From: Phycisphaerales bacterium
GTDB taxonomy: Bacteria > Planctomycetota > Phycisphaerae > Phycisphaerales > JAGLTS01
Reading direction: 5' to 3'
DNA: 64,000 nucleotides
Assembly (NCBI GenBank): GCA_023135165.1
Contig: JAGLTS010000028.1
Location: forward strand, 64,001-128,000
The notes beneath the pieces were generated by a model. It was not told the DNA's origin and searched no databases. It was given only the letters and a program-made list of their open reading frames with translations. This document shows positions 7,416 through 15,846 of this stretch, piece by piece (position 1 is the stretch's first letter; each line of letters begins with the position of its first letter). Position numbers and translations under genes: made by a program.

Positions 7416-9806
7416 ATGACTGATGCTCCGGAAACAGCGTTCGCCTTCGACGATGCGCTGGTGGACCCCAAGCCGCCGCGCACGCGCATCGCCGCTGTCG
7501 CCATCGCGCTGACCATCATCGTCGCCGCGCTGGTCGCCTACATCCCAGCGATGCAGGCCGGCTATATCTGGGATGATGATGACTACGTGACGGAGAATCG
7601 GGCGGTGCAATCACCCACCGGCCTGACCGAGATATGGTCGTTCTACCATGACCCGGCGACCGACAAGATCGTCCCGCATACGCCGCAATACTACCCGTTC
7701 GTCTTCACGACGTTCTGGATCGAACACCAATTGTGGGGGCTCAACCCGGTCGGCTACCATATCGTCAACATAGCGATTCATATAGCAAGCGCGCTGCTTG
7801 TGTGGCGCATCGCGCGCCGCATCGGCATCCCCGCTGCGTGGTTCATCGGCGCAGTGTTCGCCCTGCATCCGGTGCACGTCGAATCGGTGGCCTGGATCAC
7901 CGAGCGCAAGAACGTGCTCTCGGGGCTGTTCTATCTTCTGTCGATGTCAGCCATGCTGCGCTTCTGGGACATGCGCGGCGGGCGATCGTGGCGGAGGTGG
8001 GGGTGGTGGGGGGTCTATGGTCTGTCATTTCTGCTGTTCATCGCAGCGCTCTTGAGCAAGAGTGTCACATGCACCTTGCCCGCGGTCCTGCTACTGATCC
8101 ACCTTTATCGCGGCACGTGGCTGTCGCGGCGCACAGTCGCCGTCGCGGTGCAGATGATCCCGTTCTTTGTGATCGGCATCGCGGCGGGCTTGATGACAGC
8201 CCACATCGAAGTCGCCAAGGTCGGTGCGACGGGGCAGGAATGGGACTACTCGCTGTTCACCCGAACGCTCATCATCGCGCCCACCGCCTATGCGTTTGAC
8301 GCGATGAAGATCGCTTGGCCGAACCCGCTTATCTTCATCTATCCGAGATGGGACATCGCGCCAGGCCAGTGGATGTCATATATCCCGTTCACTGTGCTCG
8401 TAGGAGTACTTGTGGCGTTCATTGTGTTGTGGCGGCGGATTGGACGCGGGCCGGCGCTACTCATGCTCTTCGGCGCGGGCACGCTGTTCCCCGCACTCGG
8501 GTTTGTCAATGTCTATCCGCACCGCTTCTCATGGGTCGCGGATCACTTCCAGTACCTCGGCAGCCTGGGCTTTATCATTCTGTTCACTGTGATCGTCTGG
8601 TGGGTGATGACACGCCTGCTTCCGATGCAGACCGCGCGACGTGTGGGGGTGGTCGTTGCCATCATCGTGCTTGCCATCCTTGCATCGCTCACGTTCAGTC
8701 ATGCGCGCGATTTCAAGGACAAGGAGACGCTGTGGCGAGCGACGCTTGATGCCAACAGTGAAGCATGGATCGCAGCGATCAACCTCGGCATTGAGTATCG
8801 GGAAGCGGGGCGAGTGGATGAGGCGATGGCGCTCTTCAAGCAGGCGGAATCGCATCCGTGGGCGCGGGCGCAAGCGCTCAACAACCAAGGCCTGATCTTC
8901 GCCGAGCAGGAGGAATACGCCCAGGCTGTCCCGCTCTTTCAGGCGGCGATCGAGGCTGACCCGGAGCACGGCCGAGCATACCGCAGCCTCGGCGGCGCGC
9001 TGGAGAAGCTCAGCCGGTTGGATGAGGCGGGTGATGCTCTGGTATCGGCGGTGAAGTACCTACCCCGGTCGCTGCCGACTCGGCACATGCTTGCTCGCGT
9101 TCGGTTCGCGCAGGGGCGACATGCCGATGCCGCCGACGTGTTTGAGACGATCATCGAAGTGGAAGAGGATGATGAACTCGCGCAGGCGGGCCTCGGCGAG
9201 GTGCTGCTTCGTCTGGATCGTTTCGATGAGGCGGTGGAGCACTGCCGGCGAGCGATGGAGTTGAATCCTGCGCGTCTGAGCAAGTACCGGGCGATTGCGG
9301 ACCAGCTCGTGCAGCGAGGTCGCGTCGATGATGCCGTGGCGTACTACAAGATCGCAGCAGCGATCGGTCCCGCCAATCTCAACGCGCATCAGGTGCTTGT
9401 GCAGGTGCAGCAGTTCCGTCAGCGCGACTATGCCGGCGCGCTGACGAGTTGTAACGAAGCGCTCGACTATTTCCCGGATGACCCATCGCTTTTGCTGCAG
9501 CTTGCTTGGCTGCGCGCGACATGTCCGGTCGATTCATTGCGTGATGGCAACGAAGCGGTGGGCATCGCATCGTTGCTGCGCGACCGCCTTGGTGATCAGC
9601 CGAACGTCCTCGACACGCTCGCCGCTGCGTACGCTGAGATCGGCGACTTCGAGGAGGCGGCGAGAGTCGCAAGTCAAGCAATCGAAGCAGCCACCGCAGC
9701 GCGCAACGGCCGGCTTGTTCAACAGATCGCCGCTCGTCTTGATCTGTACCGCGAAGGCAAGCCATACCGCATGCCGGCTGCCGTGCCGCGGGAATCGGGC
9801 GGATGA
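7416..9806 (+). CDS. TMTC-like integral membrane protein with C-terminal TPR repeats
   Basis: This protein of about 796 residues has two halves. Residues about 25-445 are membrane-embedded with roughly ten hydrophobic segments. The first external loop contains YIWDDDDYVTEN, the acidic motif position of PMT/TMTC-type GT-C glycosyltransferases, and ALHPVHVESVAWITERKN is the hallmark of the DUF1736/TMTC group. Residues about 450-780 are helical TPR repeats (AINLGIEYREAGRVDEAMALF, AYRSLGGALEKLSRLDEAGDAL, AGLGEVLLRLDRFDEAVEHC). Eukaryotic TMTCs are O-mannosyltransferases; a protein-glycosylating role here is inference. The ATG at 7416 was preferred over 7356 because of the GAAAGG element just upstream and because the extra residues look non-coding. 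Confidence 0.82.
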   Translation: MTDAPETAFAFDDALVDPKPPRTRIAAVAIALTIIVAALVAYIPAMQAGYIWDDDDYVTENRAVQSPTGLTEIWSFYHDPATDKIVPHTPQYYPFVFTTFWIEHQLWGLNPVGYHIVNIAIHIASALLVWRIARRIGIPAAWFIGAVFALHPVHVESVAWITERKNVLSGLFYLLSMSAMLRFWDMRGGRSWRRWGWWGVYGLSFLLFIAALLSKSVTCTLPAVLLLIHLYRGTWLSRRTVAVAVQMIPFFVIGIAAGLMTAHIEVAKVGATGQEWDYSLFTRTLIIAPTAYAFDAMKIAWPNPLIFIYPRWDIAPGQWMSYIPFTVLVGVLVAFIVLWRRIGRGPALLMLFGAGTLFPALGFVNVYPHRFSWVADHFQYLGSLGFIILFTVIVWWVMTRLLPMQTARRVGVVVAIIVLAILASLTFSHARDFKDKETLWRATLDANSEAWIAAINLGIEYREAGRVDEAMALFKQAESHPWARAQALNNQGLIFAEQEEYAQAVPLFQAAIEADPEHGRAYRSLGGALEKLSRLDEAGDALVSAVKYLPRSLPTRHMLARVRFAQGRHADAADVFETIIEVEEDDELAQAGLGEVLLRLDRFDEAVEHCRRAMELNPARLSKYRAIADQLVQRGRVDDAVAYYKIAAAIGPANLNAHQVLVQVQQFRQRDYAGALTSCNEALDYFPDDPSLLLQLAWLRATCPVDSLRDGNEAVGIASLLRDRLGDQPNVLDTLAAAYAEIGDFEEAARVASQAIEAATAARNGRLVQQIAARLDLYREGKPYRMPAAVPRESGG

Positions 9807-9815
9807 GCGATCCGG

Positions 9816-10565
9816 TCAGGATGGCGAGCGCGCCCAGCCGCACTCGGGGCAGCCGCGATGGAAGTCGCCTCGCAGGTGGTAGCCGCAGCGCGGGCATCGA
9901 CCGGCTCGGCGGCGCATCATCTGACGCACCGTGGTGAGAACACACAGCGGGACGGCGAACAGCATCGCATAGAGCAACGTGTTGACCGCGAAGCCAGTCC
10001 AGATCGGGCGGAGGGGGATCATCGCGCCTTCTGGACGGTAGCGCGCGCGGAGGATCGGCAGGGGGTCCATCGCGCCGATGAGTAGCACGCCGCCGGGGTA
10101 GATCTGTCGCTCGCCGCGCATGGACCGCATGGGGAAGCCGGTCGTCTCGATGACCAGGCGGTGCTCAGCCTGTGTGAAGCTCGTTCGGCCTCCGATCGAC
10201 TGTGAGGGCGAGGGCATGGGCGTGATGATGCTCGTCTTGCCGAACGCCAACACCAAGTAATAGGTGCGGCCGACCTGCGATGACGCCTGCTCGACGAAGT
10301 AGTCGACCGGTTCGCCGAGCTTCGCCTCGCGGTCCCCCCACACCGGGCCCGGCTCTGGGCCGAGGTGCGACCCCGTGACGTTCAGGCGGGCGGGCTGCTC
10401 GGCCCACAAGGCGCAGCTCCAGGCGACCGCGACGTTGATGGCAGCCCCGGCAAGCAGACAGCAGATGAGCAACCGCCACAGTCGGCCGGTGCGAGGTGTT
10501 GTGTGCATCGCATCACATATCGTCGATGCATCGGTCGCCGAGGTTGTCGCGCTGTCGGTTGCCAT
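9816..10565 (-). CDS. Membrane protein with C-terminal CPxCGY zinc ribbon
   Basis: This protein is about 249 residues long. A first transmembrane segment lies near residue 30 (LLICCLLAGAAINVAVAW). A periplasmic beta-rich region of about 140 residues follows, then a second hydrophobic segment (FAVNTLLYAMLFAVPLCVLTTV). The last 35 residues form a zinc ribbon with two CxxC knuckles, RCPRCGYHLRGDF and CPECGWARS, an arrangement I associate with planctomycete membrane proteins. The start at 10565 avoids a basic 63-residue extension that overlaps ispG. The function is unknown. It is convergent with the TPR protein gene and nine bases apart from it. Confidence 0.72.
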   Translation of the reverse strand: MATDSATTSATDASTICDAMHTTPRTGRLWRLLICCLLAGAAINVAVAWSCALWAEQPARLNVTGSHLGPEPGPVWGDREAKLGEPVDYFVEQASSQVGRTYYLVLAFGKTSIITPMPSPSQSIGGRTSFTQAEHRLVIETTGFPMRSMRGERQIYPGGVLLIGAMDPLPILRARYRPEGAMIPLRPIWTGFAVNTLLYAMLFAVPLCVLTTVRQMMRRRAGRCPRCGYHLRGDFHRGCPECGWARSPS

Positions 10566-10645
10566 GTCGTGAGTGATACCGGCGAAGCCCGCGACGTGTT
10601 CAGGGAAGGTGAGAACAGGAGAACAGGCGAGCGTCGGTCGCAGTG

Positions 10646-11851
10646 TCAGGTGGTATTGATCGTTACATCCTGTGCGTCGGGAGGAGCGATGGTGACGTGC
10701 TTTTCGCCGAGCGTCGTCTCGCCGCGCTCGATTCTCGCTTGGAGCGTGCGGCACTCGTGCAGAAGGCGGTCGAGAATCTCATCTTCAGGAATGTTGGCGA
10801 CCTGCTCGCCCTGCACGTAGATGATGCCGCGACGATCGCCTGCGAAGACCGCCACATCGGCGCCTTCGGCTTCGCCCGGGCCGTTCACGATGCAGCCCAT
10901 GACGGCGACTTTCATCGGCAGCGTGATCTCGTCGGCGAGCTTGCCGCGGACATCTTGAACGAGCGTGAGCAGATCGACCTGGATTCTGCCACACGTTGGA
11001 CATGCGATCAGTTCGGCGCCGCGCCTGGTGCGCAGGCCGAGGCTCCAGAGCAGTTCGCAGGCGTCTTCAACTTCATGCACGGCGTCGGATGCGTAGCTGA
11101 TTCGGATCGTGTCGCCGATGCCGCGACTGAGCAGCGAGCCGAGCGCCGCGACGCTGCGGATGCAGCCGGTCTCGCGCGGCCCTGCATGTGTGACGCCCAG
11201 ATGCAGCGGGTAGTCGAAGCGCTTCGAGATCGCGGCATAGGCATCGATGGCGATGGATGCATCCATCGACTTGGCGGAGATGACGATGTCATGGAAGTCC
11301 CGCTCGTGGAAGATGTCGAGGTACTCCTCGAGCTTGGCGACCATGAGCGCGATGAGTCGGCCGTGCTTGTGATCGCTGAAGACGGCGGCGAGTTCGGCTT
11401 GTCGTTTCTTTTTGTCCTTGCGTTCAACGATTGAGCCTTCGTTGACGCCGACGCGGATGGGGATGGAGCGTTCCTTACAGGCGTCGATGACGGTGTTGAC
11501 GTGGGAGCGGTCGGCGATGTTGCCGGGGTTGAGTCGGATCTTGTGGACGCCCGCCTGGACGGCCTCGATCGCCCTCTGGAAGTGGAAGTGCACGTCGGCG
11601 ACGATCGGCACCTGCGTCTGGCTCAGGATCTCGGGCAGGGCTTGCGTGTCCTTGCGCGTGGGAACGGCGACGCGGACCAGCTCGGCGCCGGCGTCGTGCA
11701 GCCGGTGGATTTCTCGGACACACGCGTCGATATCGCACGTCGAGCAGGCGGTCATCGTCTGCACGGAGACGGGGGCATCACCGCCGATTCGGACGATTCC
11801 GGTTCGGTCATCGCCCACGGAGATGGTTCGGGTCGGCCTTCGTGGTTCCAT
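10646..11851 (-). CDS. ispG: (E)-4-hydroxy-3-methylbut-2-enyl-diphosphate synthase
   Basis: This is the penultimate enzyme of the MEP isoprenoid pathway, a 4Fe-4S enzyme that converts ME-cPP to HMBPP. The 401-residue protein has the TIM-barrel N-terminal part (GAELVRVAVPTRKD, PIVADVHFHFQRAI, VHKIRLNPGNI) and the reductase-like C-terminal part. The iron-sulphur ligands are present in IACPTCGRIQVDL and VAVMGCIVNGPGEAEGADV. The ATG at 11851 is preceded by AGGGA. The gene is divergent from the Fur-family gene at 11972. Confidence 0.97.
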   Translation of the reverse strand: MEPRRPTRTISVGDDRTGIVRIGGDAPVSVQTMTACSTCDIDACVREIHRLHDAGAELVRVAVPTRKDTQALPEILSQTQVPIVADVHFHFQRAIEAVQAGVHKIRLNPGNIADRSHVNTVIDACKERSIPIRVGVNEGSIVERKDKKKRQAELAAVFSDHKHGRLIALMVAKLEEYLDIFHERDFHDIVISAKSMDASIAIDAYAAISKRFDYPLHLGVTHAGPRETGCIRSVAALGSLLSRGIGDTIRISYASDAVHEVEDACELLWSLGLRTRRGAELIACPTCGRIQVDLLTLVQDVRGKLADEITLPMKVAVMGCIVNGPGEAEGADVAVFAGDRRGIIYVQGEQVANIPEDEILDRLLHECRTLQARIERGETTLGEKHVTIAPPDAQDVTINTT

Positions 11852-11971
11852 TCCCTGATTGTATGACCGATCATCGGTGAAGGATCGCGCCGATTTTCGG
11901 TGTTCGGCGGTGGTCCTGCGGGGCTACATGCCGAATAATGGCCTGAACCCTTTGCGACTGCGGAACCGCCC

Positions 11972-12421
11972 ATGACTCAGCAACGCCCACCGTCGGAACT
12001 TCGTTCGGTCTTTGCCCGCCACGGCCTTCGCTGTACGCAACAGCGTCAGGTGCTCTACGAGGTCCTGGTGTCCACGGATCGTCATCCGACGGCTGAGCAG
12101 TTGTACCGGATGGTCGGTGAGCGTGACTCGGGGCTGAGCATGGCGACGGTGTACAACACGCTTGAGGCGTTCTGCGAGGCGGGGCTGTGTCTGAAGCTCG
12201 CGGCGCTGAACGGGTCGTGCCGATATGACGGGGCGACGCACGATCATCTGCATTTCAAGGATGTCAGAACCGGTGAAATCCGCGATGTGCCCGAGGAGAT
12301 CAGCGAGATGCTGCTGGACAGCATCCCGCGCGAGGTGCTCTCCGAGATCGAGAAGAAGATGGGGATCAAGCTACACCGGATTGACGTGGATCTGATCGGC
12401 GAGGACATCCCACCGGGCTGA
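11972..12421 (+). CDS. Fur-family transcriptional regulator
   Basis: This is a 149-residue winged-helix metalloregulator. GLRCTQQRQVLYEVL and HPTAEQLYRMV form the DNA-binding half, and LSMATVYNTLEAFCEAGL is the recognition-helix signature of the Fur family. The dimerisation half begins RYDGATHDHLHFKD, with the His/Asp cluster expected of the regulatory metal site. The two CxxC pairs of the structural zinc site found in many Fur/PerR proteins are absent, because the segment after HLHFKD reads VRTGEIRDV. Whether it senses iron, peroxide or another metal cannot be read from the sequence. It may act on its divergent neighbour ispG, an Fe-S enzyme gene, but no operator was identified. Confidence 0.9.
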   Translation: MTQQRPPSELRSVFARHGLRCTQQRQVLYEVLVSTDRHPTAEQLYRMVGERDSGLSMATVYNTLEAFCEAGLCLKLAALNGSCRYDGATHDHLHFKDVRTGEIRDVPEEISEMLLDSIPREVLSEIEKKMGIKLHRIDVDLIGEDIPPG

Positions 12422-12589
12422 GGCTCGCACATGACGATCGGGTACGGGGGTCATCGCGGGGCGGGGAATGGCCACGCATCGGTCAAACGGGGTGAAGTCG
12501 GCTGCCCGCGGTGACGATAACCACCCTGTGTGACCTGGCTGTACGGGCATGCGCGCCCCGTCGAACATGGTGAAGACCAGAGGTGCCTG

Positions 12590-12967
12590 ATGAGCATCAA
12601 CCGCCGACAATACGACCGCTACCTTCTCCCCGCCGGCTACACGCCGGTCTCGGTCCGTCGAGGCGACTGCGACGAGTACGAGCTGCACGGGCACGCATAC
12701 AACATCAGTGAGGGGGGCGTCTGTTTCGAGCTGGATGAGCCGCTTGAACCCGGCGCACAGGTCGGGCTGATGATCACGCTTCCAGGTGATGCAGCGTCGG
12801 ATACGCGCCGGGCTGCATTCGCGCTGGCGAACGTGATTTGGGTGGGCGATGTCGATGAGCCGGGCCCGGTGCAGCACGCCGCTGCGTTCACGCTCTTTGC
12901 GCGCGAGGGTGACAGAGAAGCGCTGATCGGCACGGTTCGAGCGCGCAGATACACGATGGCTGCGTGA
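12590..12967 (+). CDS. PilZ-like domain protein
   Basis: This is a 125-residue single-domain protein. It opens with NRRQYDRYLLPAGYTPVSVR, equivalent to the RxxxR region of PilZ, and continues with AYNISEGGVCFELDEPLEPG, which corresponds to the D/NxSxxG motif that binds c-di-GMP; the usual D/N is Asn here. PilZ proteins transmit c-di-GMP levels to motility and surface functions. The ATG at 12590 follows AGAGGTG with suitable spacing, while an earlier frame start at 12530 lacks a site. Direct c-di-GMP binding is inferred from the motifs. Confidence 0.78.
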   Translation: MSINRRQYDRYLLPAGYTPVSVRRGDCDEYELHGHAYNISEGGVCFELDEPLEPGAQVGLMITLPGDAASDTRRAAFALANVIWVGDVDEPGPVQHAAAFTLFAREGDREALIGTVRARRYTMAA

Positions 12968-12985
12968 TCGCGTTCACCGCGCATG

Positions 12986-13507
12986 TCACATGACGAGGCG
13001 GACGATGAACTGGGCTGCCTCCACCGGCGAGAGAACGTCAACATCCAGCACTTGGTCGGCGAGATCCTGATACACGGGATCACGCTTCCGCAAGATCGCA
13101 GCGATTTCGTCGATCGTGCCCGCATCGGTGAGGCTCGGACGATCGCCCGGCTCCGCTTCGAGCCGGCTGCGCAACGTCGCCTCGCCGGCTTTGAGATAGA
13201 CGATCTTGATCTCATCCGCCATCTGTGATGTCGTGAGCATTTCGCGCGCCTGGGGGATCATCGGAGCGCCCCCGCCGAGCGCGATCACGTCGTCCGATCG
13301 GCCCAGGACATCGCCAAGCGCCTCGACCTCAGCCTCGCGCCACGCCGCTTCGCCATGCGCCGACCACACGTCCGAGACCGTCGATTCGGCGAACCGCGCG
13401 AGCGCCAGATCATCGAGGTCGACGAAGTCGCACCAGAGTTGCTCGGCCAGTTCCCGGCCGATCGTTGTTTTGCCGCTGCCTCTCAGACCGATGAGCGCGA
13501 TGTTCAT
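12986..13507 (-). CDS. aroK: Shikimate kinase
   Basis: This enzyme phosphorylates shikimate at the 3-hydroxyl in aromatic amino-acid biosynthesis. The 173-residue protein has the P-loop IGLRGSGKTTIGRELAE at residue 6, the shikimate-binding DLDD segment (DFVDLDDLALARF), the FR-equivalent AAWREAEVEAL, and the GGGAPM motif (VIALGGGAPMI). The lid Arg lies in EPGDRPSL and the C-terminal Arg in RKRDPVYQDLAD. It is convergent with the PilZ gene. Confidence 0.93.
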   Translation of the reverse strand: MNIALIGLRGSGKTTIGRELAEQLWCDFVDLDDLALARFAESTVSDVWSAHGEAAWREAEVEALGDVLGRSDDVIALGGGAPMIPQAREMLTTSQMADEIKIVYLKAGEATLRSRLEAEPGDRPSLTDAGTIDEIAAILRKRDPVYQDLADQVLDVDVLSPVEAAQFIVRLVM

Positions 13508-13526
13508 TGGTGTCCTCGCAGATGTG

Positions 13527-13646
13527 TCAGTCCGCCTCGGTGCCGATGCCGAGCGGGCGCACGGTGAAGGTCGGCTCGGCGATGGTCCCGCCGATGTCGT
13601 AGGTGACGATCGCGTCCGTCAGCAGGTCGAGCACGTCGTGAGCCGG
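13527..13646 (-). pseudogene. Relic of the C-terminal tail of a larger protein
   Basis: A 39-residue frame bounded upstream by a stop reads DLLTDAIVTYDIGGTIAEP followed by TFTVRPLGIG and ends 19 bases before aroK. The pattern of a helix ending in a beta-strand pair with a GT..(E/N)P.f.vrPl closing motif is what I would expect at the end of AsmA/DUF-type planctomycete membrane-assembly proteins. There is no body to the protein: the frame is blocked at 13647-13649, and the next gene on this strand (to 13663) is unrelated. I read it as the leftover 3' end of a deleted gene. A genuine tiny gene starting at an internal GTG is possible but less likely. Confidence 0.45.
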
Positions 13647-13662
13647 TCATGCGGTCTCCCAG

Positions 13663-14064
13663 TCAGCGGATTTCATCATGCGGCGCCGTCGGGGACCGCG
13701 CGCCGGTGAGCCCCAGTGACCGCAGCGCGCTGTAGCTGTTCCACAGGCCGAAGAGCAGGAGAATGATGCCGGTCGCGTTGCCGATCCCCGCGACGAGGAG
13801 CAGCCACACGCCCGCGATGATGAACAGGACACCGGTGACAGCCCCGGCGACGGCGTACAACACATCCGCCATTCGCACACGAGCGAGTGCAAGGATGCCG
13901 CTCAGCCCGAAGAGGACCGCCCCGCCGCGCAGGGACCAGATGATGAGCAGATACAGCGCAACGGGAAGCGAGCCTTGCCCGAGCCTGAACCCGAAGAAGG
14001 CGAAGATCGCGGCGCTGAAGAACATGATGACGACATCGGATCGTGTCTCCGGTTTCTGAGTCAT
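13663..14064 (-). CDS. Small multi-pass membrane protein, function unknown
   Basis: This 133-residue protein has four probable transmembrane helices. The first is the FFSAAIFAFFGFRLG segment, followed by VALYLLIIWSLRGGAVLFGL, VLYAVAGAVTGVLFIIAGVWLLL and TGIILLLFGLWNSYSALRSL. The N-terminus (MTQKPETRSDV) and the C-terminal tail are polar and probably cytoplasmic. The ATG at 14064 was chosen because the longer frame adds residues encoded by the repeat-rich spacer. I recognise no family. Confidence 0.65.
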   Translation of the reverse strand: MTQKPETRSDVVIMFFSAAIFAFFGFRLGQGSLPVALYLLIIWSLRGGAVLFGLSGILALARVRMADVLYAVAGAVTGVLFIIAGVWLLLVAGIGNATGIILLLFGLWNSYSALRSLGLTGARSPTAPHDEIR

Positions 14065-14100
14065 GCCGCCAGAATAGGCGTTCGCCTCGCCGCCCGCGAC

Positions 14101-14225
14101 CCCCCCAAGCCGCGGCAACTCGTTCCTGCGGGAGCAAACACACGCAACCCGCCGTTACGCTTCGGAACCGAATCCGCCGTGTAGCCGCGACGCGCAGCGG
14201 AGCGCTGACCACTCGTTGTTGCGCT
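14101..14225 (+). repeat. R1 composite repeat, copy B (both ends, middle missing)
   Basis: The left module at 14103-14134 is a degenerate R1 palindrome (CCCCAAGCCGCGGCAACT, CGTTCCTGCGGG). The right module at 14178-14207 reads TAGCCGCGACGCGCAGCG followed by GAGCGCTGA and is the same as at 16321 and 18862. The CCGGATTC hairpin that joins the two modules in the full copy (18721) is missing. No gene lies between 14065 and 14349. Confidence 0.75.
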
Positions 14226-14349
14226 TCGGAATTGAATCCGCCAATCCGCCAAATGAAAAAGCGCCCCGATTGCTCGAAGCGCTTGGATCGTCAGATGGTG
14301 ATGATCGCACGGTTACCCGACCGAGCGGGTGGTGCTCACTCATGAGGGT

Positions 14350-15846
14350 TCAGCAAGGCTGATTGTACATGCCGAGCAACTCGCCGAGGTCCGCCTGGTC
14401 GGTGTCTCCATCGCCGTCGATGTCGCCGCCCGCGCCTTGGCCGTAGTGTTCGAGCAATACGCCCAGGTCGGCCTGATCGACAAAGCCGTCGCCAGTGAGA
14501 TCCTCGGGGCAAGAGCCGTCGATGGCCTGGAGCGTTTGAGCGGCGTTGATGCGTCCGTAGCCGAACCAGATGTCGAAGCCGGGGTCGCCTAGATCATCCG
14601 CGTTGTCGCGCAGCAGGGCGCGGATGTCATCAGGCGTCAAGCTGGGATCGACGGAAAGGCAGAGAGCGACCAGACCGCAAACATGCGGCGTGGACATGGA
14701 AGTGCCGGTGATCGTGTTGTAGGAGTTGCTCCCATCGTCCCAGCAGGAGTAGACATCAACGCCGGGCGCCGCCACGTCAATCCAGTTGCCGTAGTTGGAG
14801 GAGGTGTAGCGGTTGTCGAAGCAGTCCGTTCCGGAGACGGCGATGGCGTTGGTGTAACTTGCCGGATAGAACGGGCTGGAGGAGTTCCAGTTGCCGGCAG
14901 CGCAGATGACAGGCAAACCGGCTGCGTAGGCGTAATCAACTCCATCGGCAGCGTCGGGGGTGCCGCCCCCGCCCCCGCCGGAGATGTTGTAGGCGACAGC
15001 GCCGTTGTCGGCGGCGTAGTAGAGCGATTCGGCAAGCCCCTCCCACGTGCCGCCTCCACCACCACTGAAGATCTTGATGGGCATGATCGTCACCTGGGCC
15101 ATACCCGCCATGCCGATGCCGTTGTTGATGCGGGCAGCGAGGATGCCCGAGACGTGGCTGCCGTGACCGTTGTCGTCCAGGATGAACTTGTTGCCGGAGT
15201 AGGTGTTCCAGCCGTTCACATCGTCGATGTAGCCGTTGTTGTCATCGTCAATGCCATTGCCGGGAATCTCGCCCGTGTTGACCCAGAGCATGCCCTGCAG
15301 ATCTTCGTGGTTGTAGTTGAAGCCGGTGTCAGCGACGGCGATCACCAGTGAGTTGTTCCCCATGGTGATGTCCCACGCCCCGGGGGCATCGACGATCTGC
15401 GGGCCGTACTGCGACCCGTCCACATAGCGAGGATCGTTCGGCTCAAAAGCGATGGTGGTGAGCCAGTTGGGGTTGGCGTATTTGACGCCGGGCAGACTCT
15501 GCAATGCTGCCGCGGCTGTGGGTACGTTGCTACCGGCGGGCAGGGAGATGATGCGCACCTTGGCAAGCGGGTGCACGCCGGTCGGATCGTTGACCGGATG
15601 TGGTGCATGGCGCATGCTGCGGACAGCCGTTACGCCGTAGGCGGAGCTGATGGCGTCGAGCTGGGCCGGGGTGGGTACGTTCTCGAAAGTGACGATGATC
15701 TCCCCGGGGACGAACTGATCGGTGACATCGACGCCCAAGCCGGGTAGCGAAGGGATCTGGATCGAGCCTGCGTCGGCGAGGGTCAAGGGGACCAGCATCA
15801 GCGAGGCCGCAACGAAAGCATGACAGCGAAGCGAAGTTGTAAGCAC
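14350..15846 (-). CDS. Secreted subtilisin-like serine protease (S8) with dockerin-like tail
   Basis: This 498-residue exported protease has a signal peptide (about 1-25) and an inhibitor-like propeptide (GEIIVTFENVPTPAQL). The S8 catalytic domain has its triad Asp in VIAVADTGFNYNHEDL, His in DDNGHGSHVSGILAARI and Ser in TITGTSMSTPHVCGLV. The C-terminus after IDGSC carries two EF-hand-like loops, DLTGDGFVDQADLGVLL and DIDGDGDTDQADLGELL, as in the proteins at 2643 and 19955. The start is a GTG at 15846 with GAGGAG seven bases before it. Expected role: extracellular or cell-surface proteolysis. Confidence 0.94.
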   Translation of the reverse strand: MLTTSLRCHAFVAASLMLVPLTLADAGSIQIPSLPGLGVDVTDQFVPGEIIVTFENVPTPAQLDAISSAYGVTAVRSMRHAPHPVNDPTGVHPLAKVRIISLPAGSNVPTAAAALQSLPGVKYANPNWLTTIAFEPNDPRYVDGSQYGPQIVDAPGAWDITMGNNSLVIAVADTGFNYNHEDLQGMLWVNTGEIPGNGIDDDNNGYIDDVNGWNTYSGNKFILDDNGHGSHVSGILAARINNGIGMAGMAQVTIMPIKIFSGGGGGTWEGLAESLYYAADNGAVAYNISGGGGGGTPDAADGVDYAYAAGLPVICAAGNWNSSSPFYPASYTNAIAVSGTDCFDNRYTSSNYGNWIDVAAPGVDVYSCWDDGSNSYNTITGTSMSTPHVCGLVALCLSVDPSLTPDDIRALLRDNADDLGDPGFDIWFGYGRINAAQTLQAIDGSCPEDLTGDGFVDQADLGVLLEHYGQGAGGDIDGDGDTDQADLGELLGMYNQPC

